Source of the DNA: CAYNFQ01 sp964396715
GTDB taxonomy: Bacteria > Patescibacteriota > Microgenomatia > Daviesbacterales > UBA10151
Reading direction: 5' to 3'
Length of the DNA stretch: 36,516 nt
NCBI GenBank assembly: GCA_964396715.1
Contig: CAYNFQ010000013.1
Location: 1 to 36,516, forward strand
A program made the translations under genes and the position numbers. The notes under the pieces are model-generated. The model worked only from the letters and a program-made list of their open reading frames with translations, searched no databases and was not told the origin of the DNA. Position 1 is the first letter of the stretch; each line of letters starts with the position of its first letter. Below, piece by piece: positions 9,130 to 16,608 of this stretch.

Positions 9130-9399
9130 TTATTTACTAAGTCCTAATTTGTCTATCACCATTGTATATCTTTCGTGATCTTTTTTAAACAAATACTGCA
9201 GCAGCCTTCTTCTTTTGTTGACCATTGATAAAAGTCCCCGTCGGGAGTGAATATCATGAGTATGTTCTTTTAAATGAGAAGTTAAATTCTTAATCTGCTC
9301 TGTTAAAAGCGCAACCTGTACCTCAGGAGAACCTGTATCACCCGACTTTGTTGCAAACTCTTTAATTATCTTCTGCTTTATCTTTGGATCAAGTGGCAT
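9130..9399 (-). CDS. rpsO: 30S ribosomal protein S15
   Basis: 89 residues, full family length, with the S15 signature (GDTGSPEVQVALLTEQI, then HSRRGLLSMVNKRRRLLQYL). It binds the 16S rRNA central domain early in small-subunit assembly. The start is preceded by a strong Shine-Dalgarno (GGAGGA, 7 bases before ATG), unlike many genes here. That site pairs with TCCTCC inside a palindromic repeat upstream. It probably heads the rpsO-pnp unit and, as in other bacteria, may repress its own translation at this leader. Confidence 0.98.
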   Translation of the reverse strand: MPLDPKIKQKIIKEFATKSGDTGSPEVQVALLTEQIKNLTSHLKEHTHDIHSRRGLLSMVNKRRRLLQYLFKKDHERYTMVIDKLGLSK

Positions 9400-9402
9400 C
9401 CT

Positions 9403-9440
9403 TTGTCCTCCGAAGCTTTAGCGTAGGAGGATATCCTTTC
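9403..9440 (-). promoter_or_regulatory. rpsO leader hairpin hiding the ribosome binding site
   Basis: On the minus strand TCCTCC and GGAGGA flank a short palindromic core, so the ribosome site of rpsO can be masked in a hairpin. The same repeat, slightly changed, lies upstream of the DUF378 gene (25757-25785), so it is a dispersed element placed before two different genes. Confidence 0.55.
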
Positions 9441-9494
9441 TGTTTGTGAAACAACCTCGGTGCCAAGACGTTGCTCTAAATTTAGTTTGCGGAT

Positions 9495-9523
9495 ATTCTA
9501 ACAGAAACTTTTCAAATATGCAA
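9495..9523 (-). promoter_or_regulatory. rpsO promoter
   Basis: TTGCAT-N17-TAGAAT on the minus strand. It predicts a 5' leader of roughly 90 bases for rpsO. It overlaps the plus-strand promoter of the DUF433 gene. Confidence 0.6.
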
Positions 9524-9537
9524 GTTTATGCTATTCT
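9509..9537 (+). promoter_or_regulatory. Promoter of the DUF433/DUF5615 pair
   Basis: TTTTCA-N17-TATTCT, ending six bases before the ATG at 9544. Transcription should start at the A of the start codon. It interleaves with the divergent rpsO promoter, so the two may compete. Confidence 0.65.
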
Positions 9538-9543
9538 AACATC

Positions 9544-9783
9544 ATGAAAAAGTATATTACCTCCAAACCTGATATCATGGGCGGAGCACCCTGTATTGTT
9601 GGGACAAGAGTACCTATTGATGTTATTTTGTCTCTTTTGAAACAGGGTTATACCCTAAAAAAGATAGATAAAATGTATCCCTGGGTGGGAACGGAGAAAT
9701 TAGAGGGGGCACTTGATGAACTGATAGATATAGTCCATGATGAAGCCAAGAAAACGCTTTTACAAGCACAAACTGTTACTTGA
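9544..9783 (+). CDS. DUF433 family antitoxin
   Basis: 79 residues. The pattern ITSKPDIMGGAPCIVGTRVPIDVILSLLKQGYT (shown split in the family as GxPxIxGTRIxV) is typical of DUF433, small helix-turn-helix proteins. DUF433 genes usually sit before a DUF5615 PIN-like gene, as here, and are regarded as the antitoxin. The downstream gene starts inside its last 16 codons, so the two are translated together. No leader is expected (see promoter). Confidence 0.88.
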   Translation: MKKYITSKPDIMGGAPCIVGTRVPIDVILSLLKQGYTLKKIDKMYPWVGTEKLEGALDELIDIVHDEAKKTLLQAQTVT

Positions 9784-10105
9784 TGAAAATTTTCCTACCA
9801 GGAAAGATTTCCCAATCTTAAATAGAAGATTTGATGTCAAACACATATCGGCAGATTTCAATATTACTGGCCTTCCTGATCCGGAGGTTTATGATTTAGC
9901 TTGCAAACTGGGAAGATTAATAGTCACGCGAAATATTAAAGATTTTAAGCAATTGGCTCAACAAAGTTTAAAAACAGGAGTGATAGGGATTTCACCAAAT
10001 TTTGCAGCCTTTGGTCAAATTGATAAAAAGCTAACAGCTCTTTTAAATAAATCCACCAAAAAATCTCTGTTTGGCAAACTGACAACTATTAGCGGAGAAA
10101 TATAG
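9737..10105 (+). CDS. DUF5615 PIN-like toxin
   Basis: 122 residues. LLLDENFP near the N-terminus and VTRNIKDF further on match the acidic residues of the PIN-like nuclease fold of DUF5615 proteins. The family is taken to cut RNA when not held by the DUF433 partner. The start overlaps the antitoxin gene by 47 bases; the ATG at 9740 is in a different frame and no nearer in-frame ATG exists before LLLDEN. It stands as a plus-strand cassette between minus-strand housekeeping blocks, which fits acquisition by transfer. Confidence 0.82.
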   Translation: MMKPRKRFYKHKLLLDENFPTRKDFPILNRRFDVKHISADFNITGLPDPEVYDLACKLGRLIVTRNIKDFKQLAQQSLKTGVIGISPNFAAFGQIDKKLTALLNKSTKKSLFGKLTTISGEI

Positions 10106-10115
10106 AGCTTTACTT

Positions 10116-10217
10116 TGTCATTACGAAGAGTGAAGCCTTGGCAATCTTTACCATTGTGGTGTGCAATCGTACAAGTAAATGGTACAAACTTACGATTACA
10201 CCCTTGGGGTGTAAAGC
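10116..10217. repeat. Convergent spacer with repeat and two inverted repeats
   Basis: This spacer starts with a copy of the dispersed GTCATTACGAAG...GGCAATCT repeat. Then comes an inverted repeat (GGTGTGCAATCGTA against TACGATTACACC) and a tight hairpin, TTACACCC-TTG-GGGTGTAA. No T-run follows on either strand, so it is not a clear intrinsic terminator, although it lies where one would be expected between convergent genes. Confidence 0.5.
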
Positions 10218-10235
10218 TAAACGTAGTTCAGATCT

Positions 10236-10961
10236 CTACAGTCGTAATCTTCTTACAGCTCTCCAAGTAGCTTTTAGGGTATCATAGCTAGAATTGTTTT
10301 CAATAAACACTCCGCTTCTATTAATACCAACCATCCAACTTTGATCCTTATCACAATCTGGCATTGCTACTAACTCTAAATATCTATCTAATATGACTGG
10401 TTTTAAAATGAAACAATCAGGAGTCAGATAAATTGCAACGAATCTACGTAGCAAACAAGCTGTTAAATAATCCGTCGCTAGAGGTGAAAAGATAGCTAAT
10501 TGATGATCGAAAAGATCTTGAAATGATAGACCGGTCGCGTTGTCATCTAGGAGATGCTTTTGAAATTCCGCTTGAGTATCTGGATTAGTAATAGTTGGGG
10601 CTAGAGCATTAAGTAAACCGAGGTTACTTTCTACTCTCTGAGCAGCTTCTTCCAAAGAAGATCTTGTTACTGCTGGAAAACCAAAATATTTAGGAGATAA
10701 CTCAATCATCGTCCTAAACCAATTATCCCCTTCCTCAGTAACTGGTCTGTTAGGAGGAACAATTAAGCGGTGGGCACATACTGAACCGACCAACTCGGCA
10801 TCAAGAAGGAATTGGCGACGTTGGGCAGGCGTATAATCTGGATCACCAACATGTAGACTTCGTGGAAAACCCCTAATTTTTCTCAGAAGCATAAGTGTAG
10901 AAGTAACAACACCTATTTGTGAAAGGCTTGCATCAACATGTATTTGATCAGACTCAGTCAT
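10236..10961 (-). CDS. Hypothetical protein, family not recognised
   Basis: 241 residues, mostly helical by eye, with no signal peptide or membrane helix. Notable stretches are PDYTPAQRRQFLLDAELVG, FDHQLAIFSPLATDYL and the C-terminal WMVGINRSGVFIENN. It is rich in Leu, Arg and Asp. No catalytic motif is seen. It starts 14 bases after the DHH-like gene and probably shares its transcript. No Shine-Dalgarno is visible. It has more CG-containing codons and arginines than neighbouring genes, which may mean a different origin. No function can be given. Confidence 0.7.
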   Translation of the reverse strand: MTESDQIHVDASLSQIGVVTSTLMLLRKIRGFPRSLHVGDPDYTPAQRRQFLLDAELVGSVCAHRLIVPPNRPVTEEGDNWFRTMIELSPKYFGFPAVTRSSLEEAAQRVESNLGLLNALAPTITNPDTQAEFQKHLLDDNATGLSFQDLFDHQLAIFSPLATDYLTACLLRRFVAIYLTPDCFILKPVILDRYLELVAMPDCDKDQSWMVGINRSGVFIENNSSYDTLKATWRAVRRLRL

Positions 10962-10975
10962 AAGACAAAGGAAGT

Positions 10976-12064
10976 TTATCCCAATGATGAGCCTTTAAAG
11001 ATCTTGGGGGTCAGCCAGTCCGGTTCCGGAGTTTCTGAAATAACACCCTCCCCGTAAGGTCTTTCCTCTGGTGAAGGCTGTTCTACCACAACCTGGGCAT
11101 CATCCCCCACATCAATTGGCTGGGTTTGAGGGGTAGGTTGCACAACCGGCGGCACTGCATAGTCGGAAACGAATGGTCCTGGAGATTGTGGTACTGCGGG
11201 GGAGATAGGCTGGCCTGTTGGCTCACCTTGCGACGCAGGCATCAGTGCAGTCCAATCATAAGCAGGTTGAGGAGGCTGAGATGGTGCTATGGAGGAACGT
11301 GTTTCATAAAATGGTTTCCTCCCACCAACTCTTAAACAGTTTGCCACCACCATATAAGTATCCGCAGTAGTTTTAGCATCTGTTAAGTTATTTGTTGATT
11401 CAAAAACTCCTGCCAGTAAGTTACTGGCGCAATCCGCATCCAAGGAATAACCCAGATCAGTAACTAAATTGCCCATAACTTCACAAACGGATGAGGCGTT
11501 TGTATCCAAAACATTGGTCGCACCAAAACTGGTATTGGCAACTTGAGTATCAATATTGACAATGTGGGTTCCTGAAAAAGCATTCTGGTTTTGCAGATAT
11601 ATATTTCCTAAAGCATTTAAATTAACTGCTCCAACCACAAAAATTAAATTAAAACCTGATCCCTGATAGTGCGGGACAATCCTTGCCGGCTGAAAAGTTT
11701 GACCCGGCAGTACATGAAAAACCAAATTTAAATTATTTCCTGCTGTAGCCCAGTCCAATTTTTCCAAGGCCGGAACTGTCCCGTCGGATGAAGCTACCCC
11801 TTCCAAAGTGATGGTTAAATTCCCGCCATCTGTTGAGGGAAGAGTTTTTTGAATATGATCTACCCCAAAAAGATGTGATTGGGCAACTGTAATTGCATCA
11901 TCAGATACCGCACTGACCTGTTTACCATTAGCTTCCAAAGTTAAAAATAAAGCCAATCCTGCTCCCAGCTTATCTATATCTGCGCCCGCAGGTAAAGCAA
12001 TTAAAATATTTTTGGCAGTAGGCAGTAAATTTTTCAGTTCAACAATTTGTGAATCGTATTTCAT
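10976..12064 (-). CDS. Degenerate DHH phosphoesterase-like protein
   Basis: 362 residues. The first ~250 follow the order of NrnA/DHH family phosphoesterases: ILIALPAGADIDKLGAGLAL sits where the family has an HxxPDxDAIGS-type motif, and IVNIDTQVANTSFG sits where it has the DHH signature. The metal ligands are gone in both places. The family's usual ASS.CE motif region (NASSVCEVMGNLV) is kept. The last ~110 residues are Pro/Gln-rich and probably disordered, ending DWLTPKIFKGSSLG. It lies downstream of nusA-infB, where many bacteria have rbfA then a DHH gene, so the position also supports the family. It is probably catalytically dead, perhaps keeping a binding or structural role. Confidence 0.7.
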   Translation of the reverse strand: MKYDSQIVELKNLLPTAKNILIALPAGADIDKLGAGLALFLTLEANGKQVSAVSDDAITVAQSHLFGVDHIQKTLPSTDGGNLTITLEGVASSDGTVPALEKLDWATAGNNLNLVFHVLPGQTFQPARIVPHYQGSGFNLIFVVGAVNLNALGNIYLQNQNAFSGTHIVNIDTQVANTSFGATNVLDTNASSVCEVMGNLVTDLGYSLDADCASNLLAGVFESTNNLTDAKTTADTYMVVANCLRVGGRKPFYETRSSIAPSQPPQPAYDWTALMPASQGEPTGQPISPAVPQSPGPFVSDYAVPPVVQPTPQTQPIDVGDDAQVVVEQPSPEERPYGEGVISETPEPDWLTPKIFKGSSLG

Positions 12065-12086
12065 TTAAAGAGGCAGCTATGGTTGG

Positions 12087-12115
12087 ATTCTATCCTATAA
12101 ATCTATCAGAGTCAA
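12087..12115 (-). promoter_or_regulatory. Promoter of the DHH-like gene
   Basis: TTGACT-N17-TAGAAT, near consensus, 22 bases before the ATG at 12064. It gives a leader of about 15 bases, so this gene is not leaderless and is not tied to infB transcription. Confidence 0.7.
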
Positions 12116-12134
12116 ATAACTGAACGAGCAGGGC

Positions 12135-12353
12135 ACATCGGTAACACTTCTAAATCTATGGCAAAAGAAGAATTTATTGATAAATTTATCGCACGATTAA
12201 ACTTTGTTGGCAGTGCAACTGAGCAAGAAATGACCAAAATAGCTTCAGGAGCTAGTGAAAAGGGTCAGAAGTTCTAATTGGGCTATATGAATAAGATAGA
12301 CGTGATAAAATCAAAAAGCAAGGGTCGTTCAAAAAGAAAAGTGTTACCGATGT
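12135..12353. mobile_element. MITE-like element with 15-bp perfect inverted repeats
   Basis: ACATCGGTAACACTT at 12135-12149 is repeated in exact inverse at 12339-12353, enclosing 189 bases. There is no transposase inside, only a possible 39-codon ORF. This fits a small non-autonomous element or an insertion-sequence remnant. It occupies the place between infB and the DHH gene where rbfA is usual in bacteria. No target-site duplication was recognised. Confidence 0.5.
12158..12277 (+). CDS. Possible 39-residue protein inside the inverted repeats
   Basis: ATG to TAA, reading MAKEEFIDKFIARLNFVG and ending EKGQKF. The composition is protein-like: amphipathic helix, Lys/Glu-rich, no rare codons. 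No Shine-Dalgarno or clear promoter is seen. It may be a remnant of a larger gene or chance. Confidence 0.3.
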   Translation: MAKEEFIDKFIARLNFVGSATEQEMTKIASGASEKGQKF

Positions 12354-12361
12354 ATCTCAGC

Positions 12362-13837
12362 CTACTCAATAACCCTGAAAGATTCCACTACATCATTTAC
12401 TTGAAAATCAACCTTGGGATCAAAAAGCATCCCGCAATCATTACCTTTTTCCGCCTTATTAACTTCCTCTTTAACTTTTCTTAAAGATTTAAGTTTGGTT
12501 TCACCAATGACTTGTCCATCCCTTAAAACTCTGATTTTTTGCCCTTTGGCAATTACTCCCTCTAATATCCTGCATCCGGCAATCCGCTCGCCTTTGCCAT
12601 AAGGAAATTCGGCAATAATATTGGCGCGTCCAAAAACCTCTTCCAGCTGCCCCACCTCAAGCAATGTATTAACCACTTCCTCAATATCATCCAAAAGTTC
12701 GTATATAATATTGTAATTTCTTATTAAAACATGTTCGTTTTCCGCCATTTTTTGAGCTATTGGCGCCACTTTAACATTAAAACCAATCACAATTGCTCCC
12801 ACTGTTGCTGCCAGTTTAATATTTTCTTCTCCAATATCACCGGTGGCGGTAAAAATAAAATTGATGACTTTTCTTTCCTCGTTAAATTTCTCCAATGATG
12901 TTTGAATAGCCTCCAGCGATCCTTGCTTATCAGCTTTAATAATAACTTTTAAAGTTTTAGTCTCGCCTTGTTTCAGTTTATCTACTAAAGATTTTACTTC
13001 TGACTCTCTGCCGCCTCTGGCAGAACCCTCTAGCTCCTGGCCTAAAGTTGCTCCCACCTCTGGCACACGTTCCAATCCTAATACTTCAACCGGAGTTGAA
13101 GGACCTGCCAGCTCAACTGCTTTACCATTAAAGTCAAACAATCCTCTGATCTTGCCTTTGACTCCGCCAACAATAATCTGATCAGCTTTTTTCAAAGTCC
13201 CGTTTCTGACCAAAATTGTGGCCACAGACCCCTTGAATTTATCCAAAGTTGCCTCAATGACAACTCCTGCAGCCGGTAAATTTGGATCACCTTTAATCTC
13301 ATGCATTTCCGCAACAAGTAAAATCATCTCCAATAACTTATCTACACCTGCTCCGGTTTTGGCAGAAATAGGAATTATTGGCACATCTCCTCCATATTCT
13401 TCCACAGTTACACCCTGATCTGATAACTGCTTTTTAATTTTCTCCAGATTAGCTGGCAGGCTCATTACGTCACCCTTACCACCCAATAAATCCACCTTAT
13501 TCACTACAACAATCAGTGGTACCTTTGCCTCCTGAATATGCTTGATAGCCTCAACTGTTTGAGGCATAATCCCATCATCTATAGCCACCACCAACACTGC
13601 TATATCTGCCACTTTGGCCCCTCGGGAGCGCATCTTTTCAAAAGCGGCATGACCGGGAGTATCTATAAAAGTAATCAGCTGACCATCATGTTCAACCTGA
13701 TAGGCTCCAATATGTTGGGTAATGCCTCCGTGTTCTTTTGCGGCAACAGCAGATTTCCTGATAAAATCAAGGAGTGTTGTTTTTCCATGGTCTACATGAC
13801 CCAGTATTGTTACTATTGGTGGTCGTATTTGTTCCAT
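12362..13837 (-). CDS. infB: Translation initiation factor IF-2, short form
   Basis: 491 residues. G1 GHVDHGKT, G3 DTPGHAAF, G4 NKVD and G5 SAKTG are all present, followed by the EF-Tu-like domains and the C-terminal initiator-tRNA-binding region. The N-terminal domains of long bacterial IF-2 are absent: the protein begins MEQIRPPIVTILGHVDHG, right at the G domain. It places fMet-tRNA on the 30S subunit and promotes subunit joining. It follows nusA, the conserved nusA-infB order, with a heptad repeat element between them. Confidence 0.97.
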   Translation of the reverse strand: MEQIRPPIVTILGHVDHGKTTLLDFIRKSAVAAKEHGGITQHIGAYQVEHDGQLITFIDTPGHAAFEKMRSRGAKVADIAVLVVAIDDGIMPQTVEAIKHIQEAKVPLIVVVNKVDLLGGKGDVMSLPANLEKIKKQLSDQGVTVEEYGGDVPIIPISAKTGAGVDKLLEMILLVAEMHEIKGDPNLPAAGVVIEATLDKFKGSVATILVRNGTLKKADQIIVGGVKGKIRGLFDFNGKAVELAGPSTPVEVLGLERVPEVGATLGQELEGSARGGRESEVKSLVDKLKQGETKTLKVIIKADKQGSLEAIQTSLEKFNEERKVINFIFTATGDIGEENIKLAATVGAIVIGFNVKVAPIAQKMAENEHVLIRNYNIIYELLDDIEEVVNTLLEVGQLEEVFGRANIIAEFPYGKGERIAGCRILEGVIAKGQKIRVLRDGQVIGETKLKSLRKVKEEVNKAEKGNDCGMLFDPKVDFQVNDVVESFRVIE

Positions 13838-13838
13838 A

Positions 13839-13906
13839 TTTAGGGTTTATAGTATAGCGTATCGAGTTTAGTTGTTTAAAGCATTCCATAACTATACGCT
13901 AAACGC
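13839..13906. repeat. Heptad-repeat paired element between nusA and infB
   Basis: Left units run 13839-13880 (TTTAGGG, TTTATAG, TATAGCG and so on). Right units run 13886-13906 (such as TATACGC and TAAACGC). The element reaches into nusA: its last residues NSV and its stop TAG are written in the right half, in the sequence AATAGCGTTTAG. Confidence 0.8.
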
Positions 13907-15059
13907 TATTTTCTTTACTCTCATTTTTATCTGGCTCAGTATCATCTGTGGAAGTTGCTGTCCCACCTTGTGGCTTCTCTTTCTTCTCTCCAGTCCCTTC
14001 ACCAGCTGCTTCCCCACCCTCTTCTGTCTTTATTGTTTCTGTTTTTTCTGCCTCATCACTCTTATCCTCGTTACTCTTTTCCTCAACTACCTCTGGTTCT
14101 CCTGCTCCCACAATATCTATTTTCCAACCAGTCAATTTGGCAGCCAGTCTGACATTTTGTCCGCCCTTGCCTATTGCCAAAGACAGTTGCGACTGTGGTA
14201 CAGTGACTGTGGCTATCTTATCTGCCTCATTTAATCTGACTTGAATTTCTTTGGCAGGGGAAAGGGCTGAGGCAATAAAGCTGGCTGGATCTTCTGAATA
14301 GGAAATAATATCAATCTTTTCCTCGCCCAGTTCACCCATCACAGCCTGAACCCTCACTCCTTTTTGCCCGACCAAGGATCCCACCGGATCAACACCTTCT
14401 TGAGTGGATATGGCCGCAATTTTGGTTCTGGAACCAGCCTCTCTGGCAATCACTTTGACCTCCACTGCCCCTGATTGGATTTCCGGCACTTCCAGGGCAA
14501 ATAAAGCCTTGACCAAAGCAGGATCTGATCTGGAAACAACCACCTCAGAACCTCTGCCGCTTTCTCTGATCTCTTTTACCAAAAATTTTAATCTTTGATT
14601 TTGAGAATACATCTCTGTATGCACTTGTTCAGATGGAGGCAAAACTCCCTCAGCCCGACCCAAATCTACAAAATAAGTATTTCCTTCCTGTCTTTGGATA
14701 TTTCCGGAGATAACACTACCCAGCTTACCTTCATATTCGGAAAGGATGGCTCCACGTTCTGCCTCATTAAGACGCTGCATAATTACCTGTTTGGCAATGG
14801 AGGCTGCAATTCGGGCAAAACCCGGAGGGGTGACATTTTTATCTTTATTAAAAATCTTAATCTCACCGCTGGCAGGGTCTACTTCGGAGGTAAATTCTTC
14901 AAAATCGTCAGGCACCGGCTCATTTCTAAGCATTAAATCTTTTTTGTAGGCAGCTAAAGCAGCTGCCTTAATTGCTTCTGTCACCACAGACGGATCCACC
15001 CCTTTTTCAGAGGCTATTTGATTTAAAGCTGCTGCAAATTCTGTTCGTGCCTGTGCCAT
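13899..15059 (-). CDS. nusA: Transcription factor NusA
   Basis: 386 residues. The N-terminal RNA-polymerase-binding domain (about 1-125) is followed by an S1 domain (EGNTYFVDLGRAEGVLP) and two KH domains, the second with LAIGKGGQNVRLAAKLTGWKI (in part). The final ~80 residues are very acidic and low-complexity (Glu, Lys, Thr, Gly) and probably disordered. NusA controls pausing, termination and antitermination. It is the first gene of the nusA-infB block. The stop codon lies within a heptad repeat element, so part of the acidic tail may have been gained or trimmed there. Confidence 0.97.
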   Translation of the reverse strand: MAQARTEFAAALNQIASEKGVDPSVVTEAIKAAALAAYKKDLMLRNEPVPDDFEEFTSEVDPASGEIKIFNKDKNVTPPGFARIAASIAKQVIMQRLNEAERGAILSEYEGKLGSVISGNIQRQEGNTYFVDLGRAEGVLPPSEQVHTEMYSQNQRLKFLVKEIRESGRGSEVVVSRSDPALVKALFALEVPEIQSGAVEVKVIAREAGSRTKIAAISTQEGVDPVGSLVGQKGVRVQAVMGELGEEKIDIISYSEDPASFIASALSPAKEIQVRLNEADKIATVTVPQSQLSLAIGKGGQNVRLAAKLTGWKIDIVGAGEPEVVEEKSNEDKSDEAEKTETIKTEEGGEAAGEGTGEKKEKPQGGTATSTDDTEPDKNESKENSV

Positions 15060-15062
15060 AAT

Positions 15063-15146
15063 AACTAGGGATTAGTGAATAGGGTTTAGGGGTTAGTTTT
15101 TATTTTCTAACTATACCCTAAACGCTATACCCTATATCCTAAATAA
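15063..15146. repeat. Heptad-repeat paired element upstream of nusA, 6+6 units
   Basis: Six units in the left half (15063-15104, such as GTTTAGG and GATTAGT) directly face six in the right half (15105-15146, such as TATACCC and TAAACGC). The right half shares a 25-base stretch with a piece inserted in frame in lepA (see 28453-28513). Confidence 0.88.
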
Positions 15147-15170
15147 AAAGGTGGGACTAGCCCACCTTTC
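15143..15170 (-). terminator. Intrinsic terminator downstream of dnaJ
   Basis: Perfect 8-bp stem AAGGTGGG/CCCACCTT with a 5-base loop, followed on the minus strand by TTT-A-TTT. It lies between dnaJ and nusA, both minus-strand, so it should end dnaJ transcription. Confidence 0.75.
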
Positions 15171-15184
15171 CAAGTATAATGGAT

Positions 15185-15252
15185 TATAGTCGCTCCGCTT
15201 CCTGTATTACTTTGTAATATAGTCGCTCCGCTTCCTGTAATCCTTCGGATTA
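15185..15252. repeat. Tandem 22-base repeat with small hairpins
   Basis: TATAGTCGCTCCGCTTCCTG occurs at 15185 and again at 15218, within a 33-base period. Each copy is followed by a tight hairpin: TATTAC-TTT-GTAATA and TAATCC-TTC-GGATTA. No gene is seen in 15060-15325. A GC-rich palindrome of the GCCTGNCGGCAG type (15293-15322) follows. Confidence 0.6.
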
Positions 15253-15325
15253 TTAACCTTGCTTATTTTAACTTTTTACTCTCTTGAAGTCAAGCCTTGC
15301 CTGACGGCAGTCAGGGCAGGCAGGT

Positions 15326-16273
15326 TTAAAACCAGCCTGTTTTTCGGGAGGATAAGTTTTTTAATTCTTCATATAACTCCTTTTCCTGTTTAGATGGATT
15401 TTGCGGGACATTTAAGTTTACCCTGACATAATGATCTCCGTGACTCGCCTCGCTTCGCGGGCGCAGCGGGCCTCCACCTATTCTGGGAACACCTTTTCCT
15501 TTTAATTTAACTAAAGATCCGGGCTGGGTTCCTGGAGGAACTTTTACTTTCACTTTCCCAGAAACAGTAGTTACTTCAAACACATCCCCCAAAACCAATT
15601 GGGGAATGGAAATAGTAATTTCCGAAAAAATATCTGCTCCTTCTCTTAAAAATTCCGGGTTTCTTCCCACATTAAACACAATATCCATATCCCCAAACCT
15701 CATCTTGGTACCGTTATCCACGCCCGGTGGAACCTTAATCTTTAATCTTTTTCTGCTCAATCTGCCCTGCTGATTTCTTTCTTCTACCTCAACTTCTTTA
15801 GTTACTCCATGAATGGCTTCATCAAAAGTTAAATTCAGTTGGTATGTAGGCCTTCTTCTCATGGCTTGCCCAAAACCACCCCCGAAAATCTGTTCAAAAA
15901 GTTCAAAGGGATCTTCAAATCCGCCAAAATCAAACTGGACATTAGGGTTACCGGATGTAGACCAGGAATATTGCTGCCATCCACCCTGGCCCTGAGCTCC
16001 GCCGAAGGGCCAGCCCTGAGCTCCTCCGAAGGGTCCACCGCCGGCTCCCCTGTCAAAAGCAGCATGACCAAACTGGTCATAGGCTCCTTTTTTTTGGGGA
16101 TCAGATAAAACCTGATAAGCTTCCCCTATTTCTTTAAATCTCACATCAGCCCCGGCAGATTTATCTATATCAGGATGATGCTTCCTGGCCAGCTTTCTAT
16201 AAGCAGATTTTATTTCATCCGCAGATGCTGATTTATTTACCCCTAAAATTTCATAGTAATCTCGTTTTGCCAT
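15326..16273 (-). CDS. dnaJ: DnaJ-type co-chaperone without zinc finger
   Basis: 315 residues. The J domain has the HPD motif (KHHPDID) that triggers DnaK ATPase. A Gly/Phe-rich linker follows, then the two C-terminal substrate-binding beta domains. The four CxxCxGxG zinc repeats of DnaJ are absent, so this is a type B (CbpA-like) protein. The linker contains two copies of a repeat-coded stretch (PFGGAQG, 15989-16040), and the last beta domain carries GPLRPRSEAS, coded by a GC palindrome at about 15443-15478. The start at 16273 (MAKRDYYEILG) is favoured over 16303 because TATAAT lies between them, 9 bases before this ATG. Confidence 0.95.
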   Translation of the reverse strand: MAKRDYYEILGVNKSASADEIKSAYRKLARKHHPDIDKSAGADVRFKEIGEAYQVLSDPQKKGAYDQFGHAAFDRGAGGGPFGGAQGWPFGGAQGQGGWQQYSWSTSGNPNVQFDFGGFEDPFELFEQIFGGGFGQAMRRRPTYQLNLTFDEAIHGVTKEVEVEERNQQGRLSRKRLKIKVPPGVDNGTKMRFGDMDIVFNVGRNPEFLREGADIFSEITISIPQLVLGDVFEVTTVSGKVKVKVPPGTQPGSLVKLKGKGVPRIGGGPLRPRSEASHGDHYVRVNLNVPQNPSKQEKELYEELKNLSSRKTGWF

Positions 16274-16282
16274 TGGATTAGT

Positions 16283-16291
16283 ATTATAGCA
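16283..16291 (-). promoter_or_regulatory. Extended -10 promoter of dnaJ
   Basis: TGC-TATAAT, 9 bases before the ATG at 16273. No CIRCE-like operator is seen here, unlike at hrcA. Confidence 0.6.
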
Positions 16292-16311
16292 GTCCAGCCT
16301 CAAAAGTGCTA

Positions 16312-16344
16312 GTACTTGAAAAGTACATTAATCGGTGATAATAT
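16312..16344 (+). promoter_or_regulatory. Promoter and possible operator of the RHH/RelE pair
   Basis: TTGAAA (16316-16321), N17, TAATAT (16339-16344), 9 bases before the ATG at 16354. A perfect inverted repeat, GTACTT-GAA-AAGTAC (16312-16326), covers the -35 and is a good candidate operator for the antitoxin. Confidence 0.6.
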
Positions 16345-16353
16345 ATGGATATT

Positions 16354-16608
16354 ATGGTTACCCAACAGTCACAAATTAAAATTACCCTACCTTTAGCATT
16401 AAAGGAATTTTTAGCAAGTAAGGCTTTAAAATTTGATATGCCTATTTCATCCTATATCAGACACTTAATCTTAAAGGACGTTGAGGATTTAGAATATCCT
16501 GTTTTCCAAGCCTCAAATAAAACAGTTAAAAAGGCTAAGGAAGCTCTCAAGAATAAAGATAAATCTGTACTTGTGGAAAACATTGATCAATTCTTCAAAA
16601 ATCTCTAA
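16354..16608 (+). CDS. Antitoxin, ribbon-helix-helix type
   Basis: 84 residues. The N-terminal IKITLPLALKEFLASKALKF is a beta strand then helix, and DMPISSYIRHLIL looks like the second helix of a ribbon-helix-helix DNA-binding domain. The C-terminal half is Lys-rich and should wrap the toxin. An upstream ATG at 16345 is only one base past the -10 box, so MVTQQ at 16354 is chosen. The stop overlaps the toxin start (TAATG). Confidence 0.8.
   Translation: MVTQQSQIKITLPLALKEFLASKALKFDMPISSYIRHLILKDVEDLEYPVFQASNKTVKKAKEALKNKDKSVLVENIDQFFKNL

Noticed and set aside
10175..10217. Intrinsic terminator between the DUF5615 and orphan genes
   Set aside because: Good hairpins but no T-run on either strand.
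12278..12484. Plus-strand frame of 68 codons at the infB end
   Set aside because: Most of it is the shadow of infB; no ribosome site or promoter.
16283..16326. CIRCE site at dnaJ
   Set aside because: The inverted repeat there is GTACTT-GAA-AAGTAC, unlike CIRCE in sequence and spacing, and fits the antitoxin promoter better.
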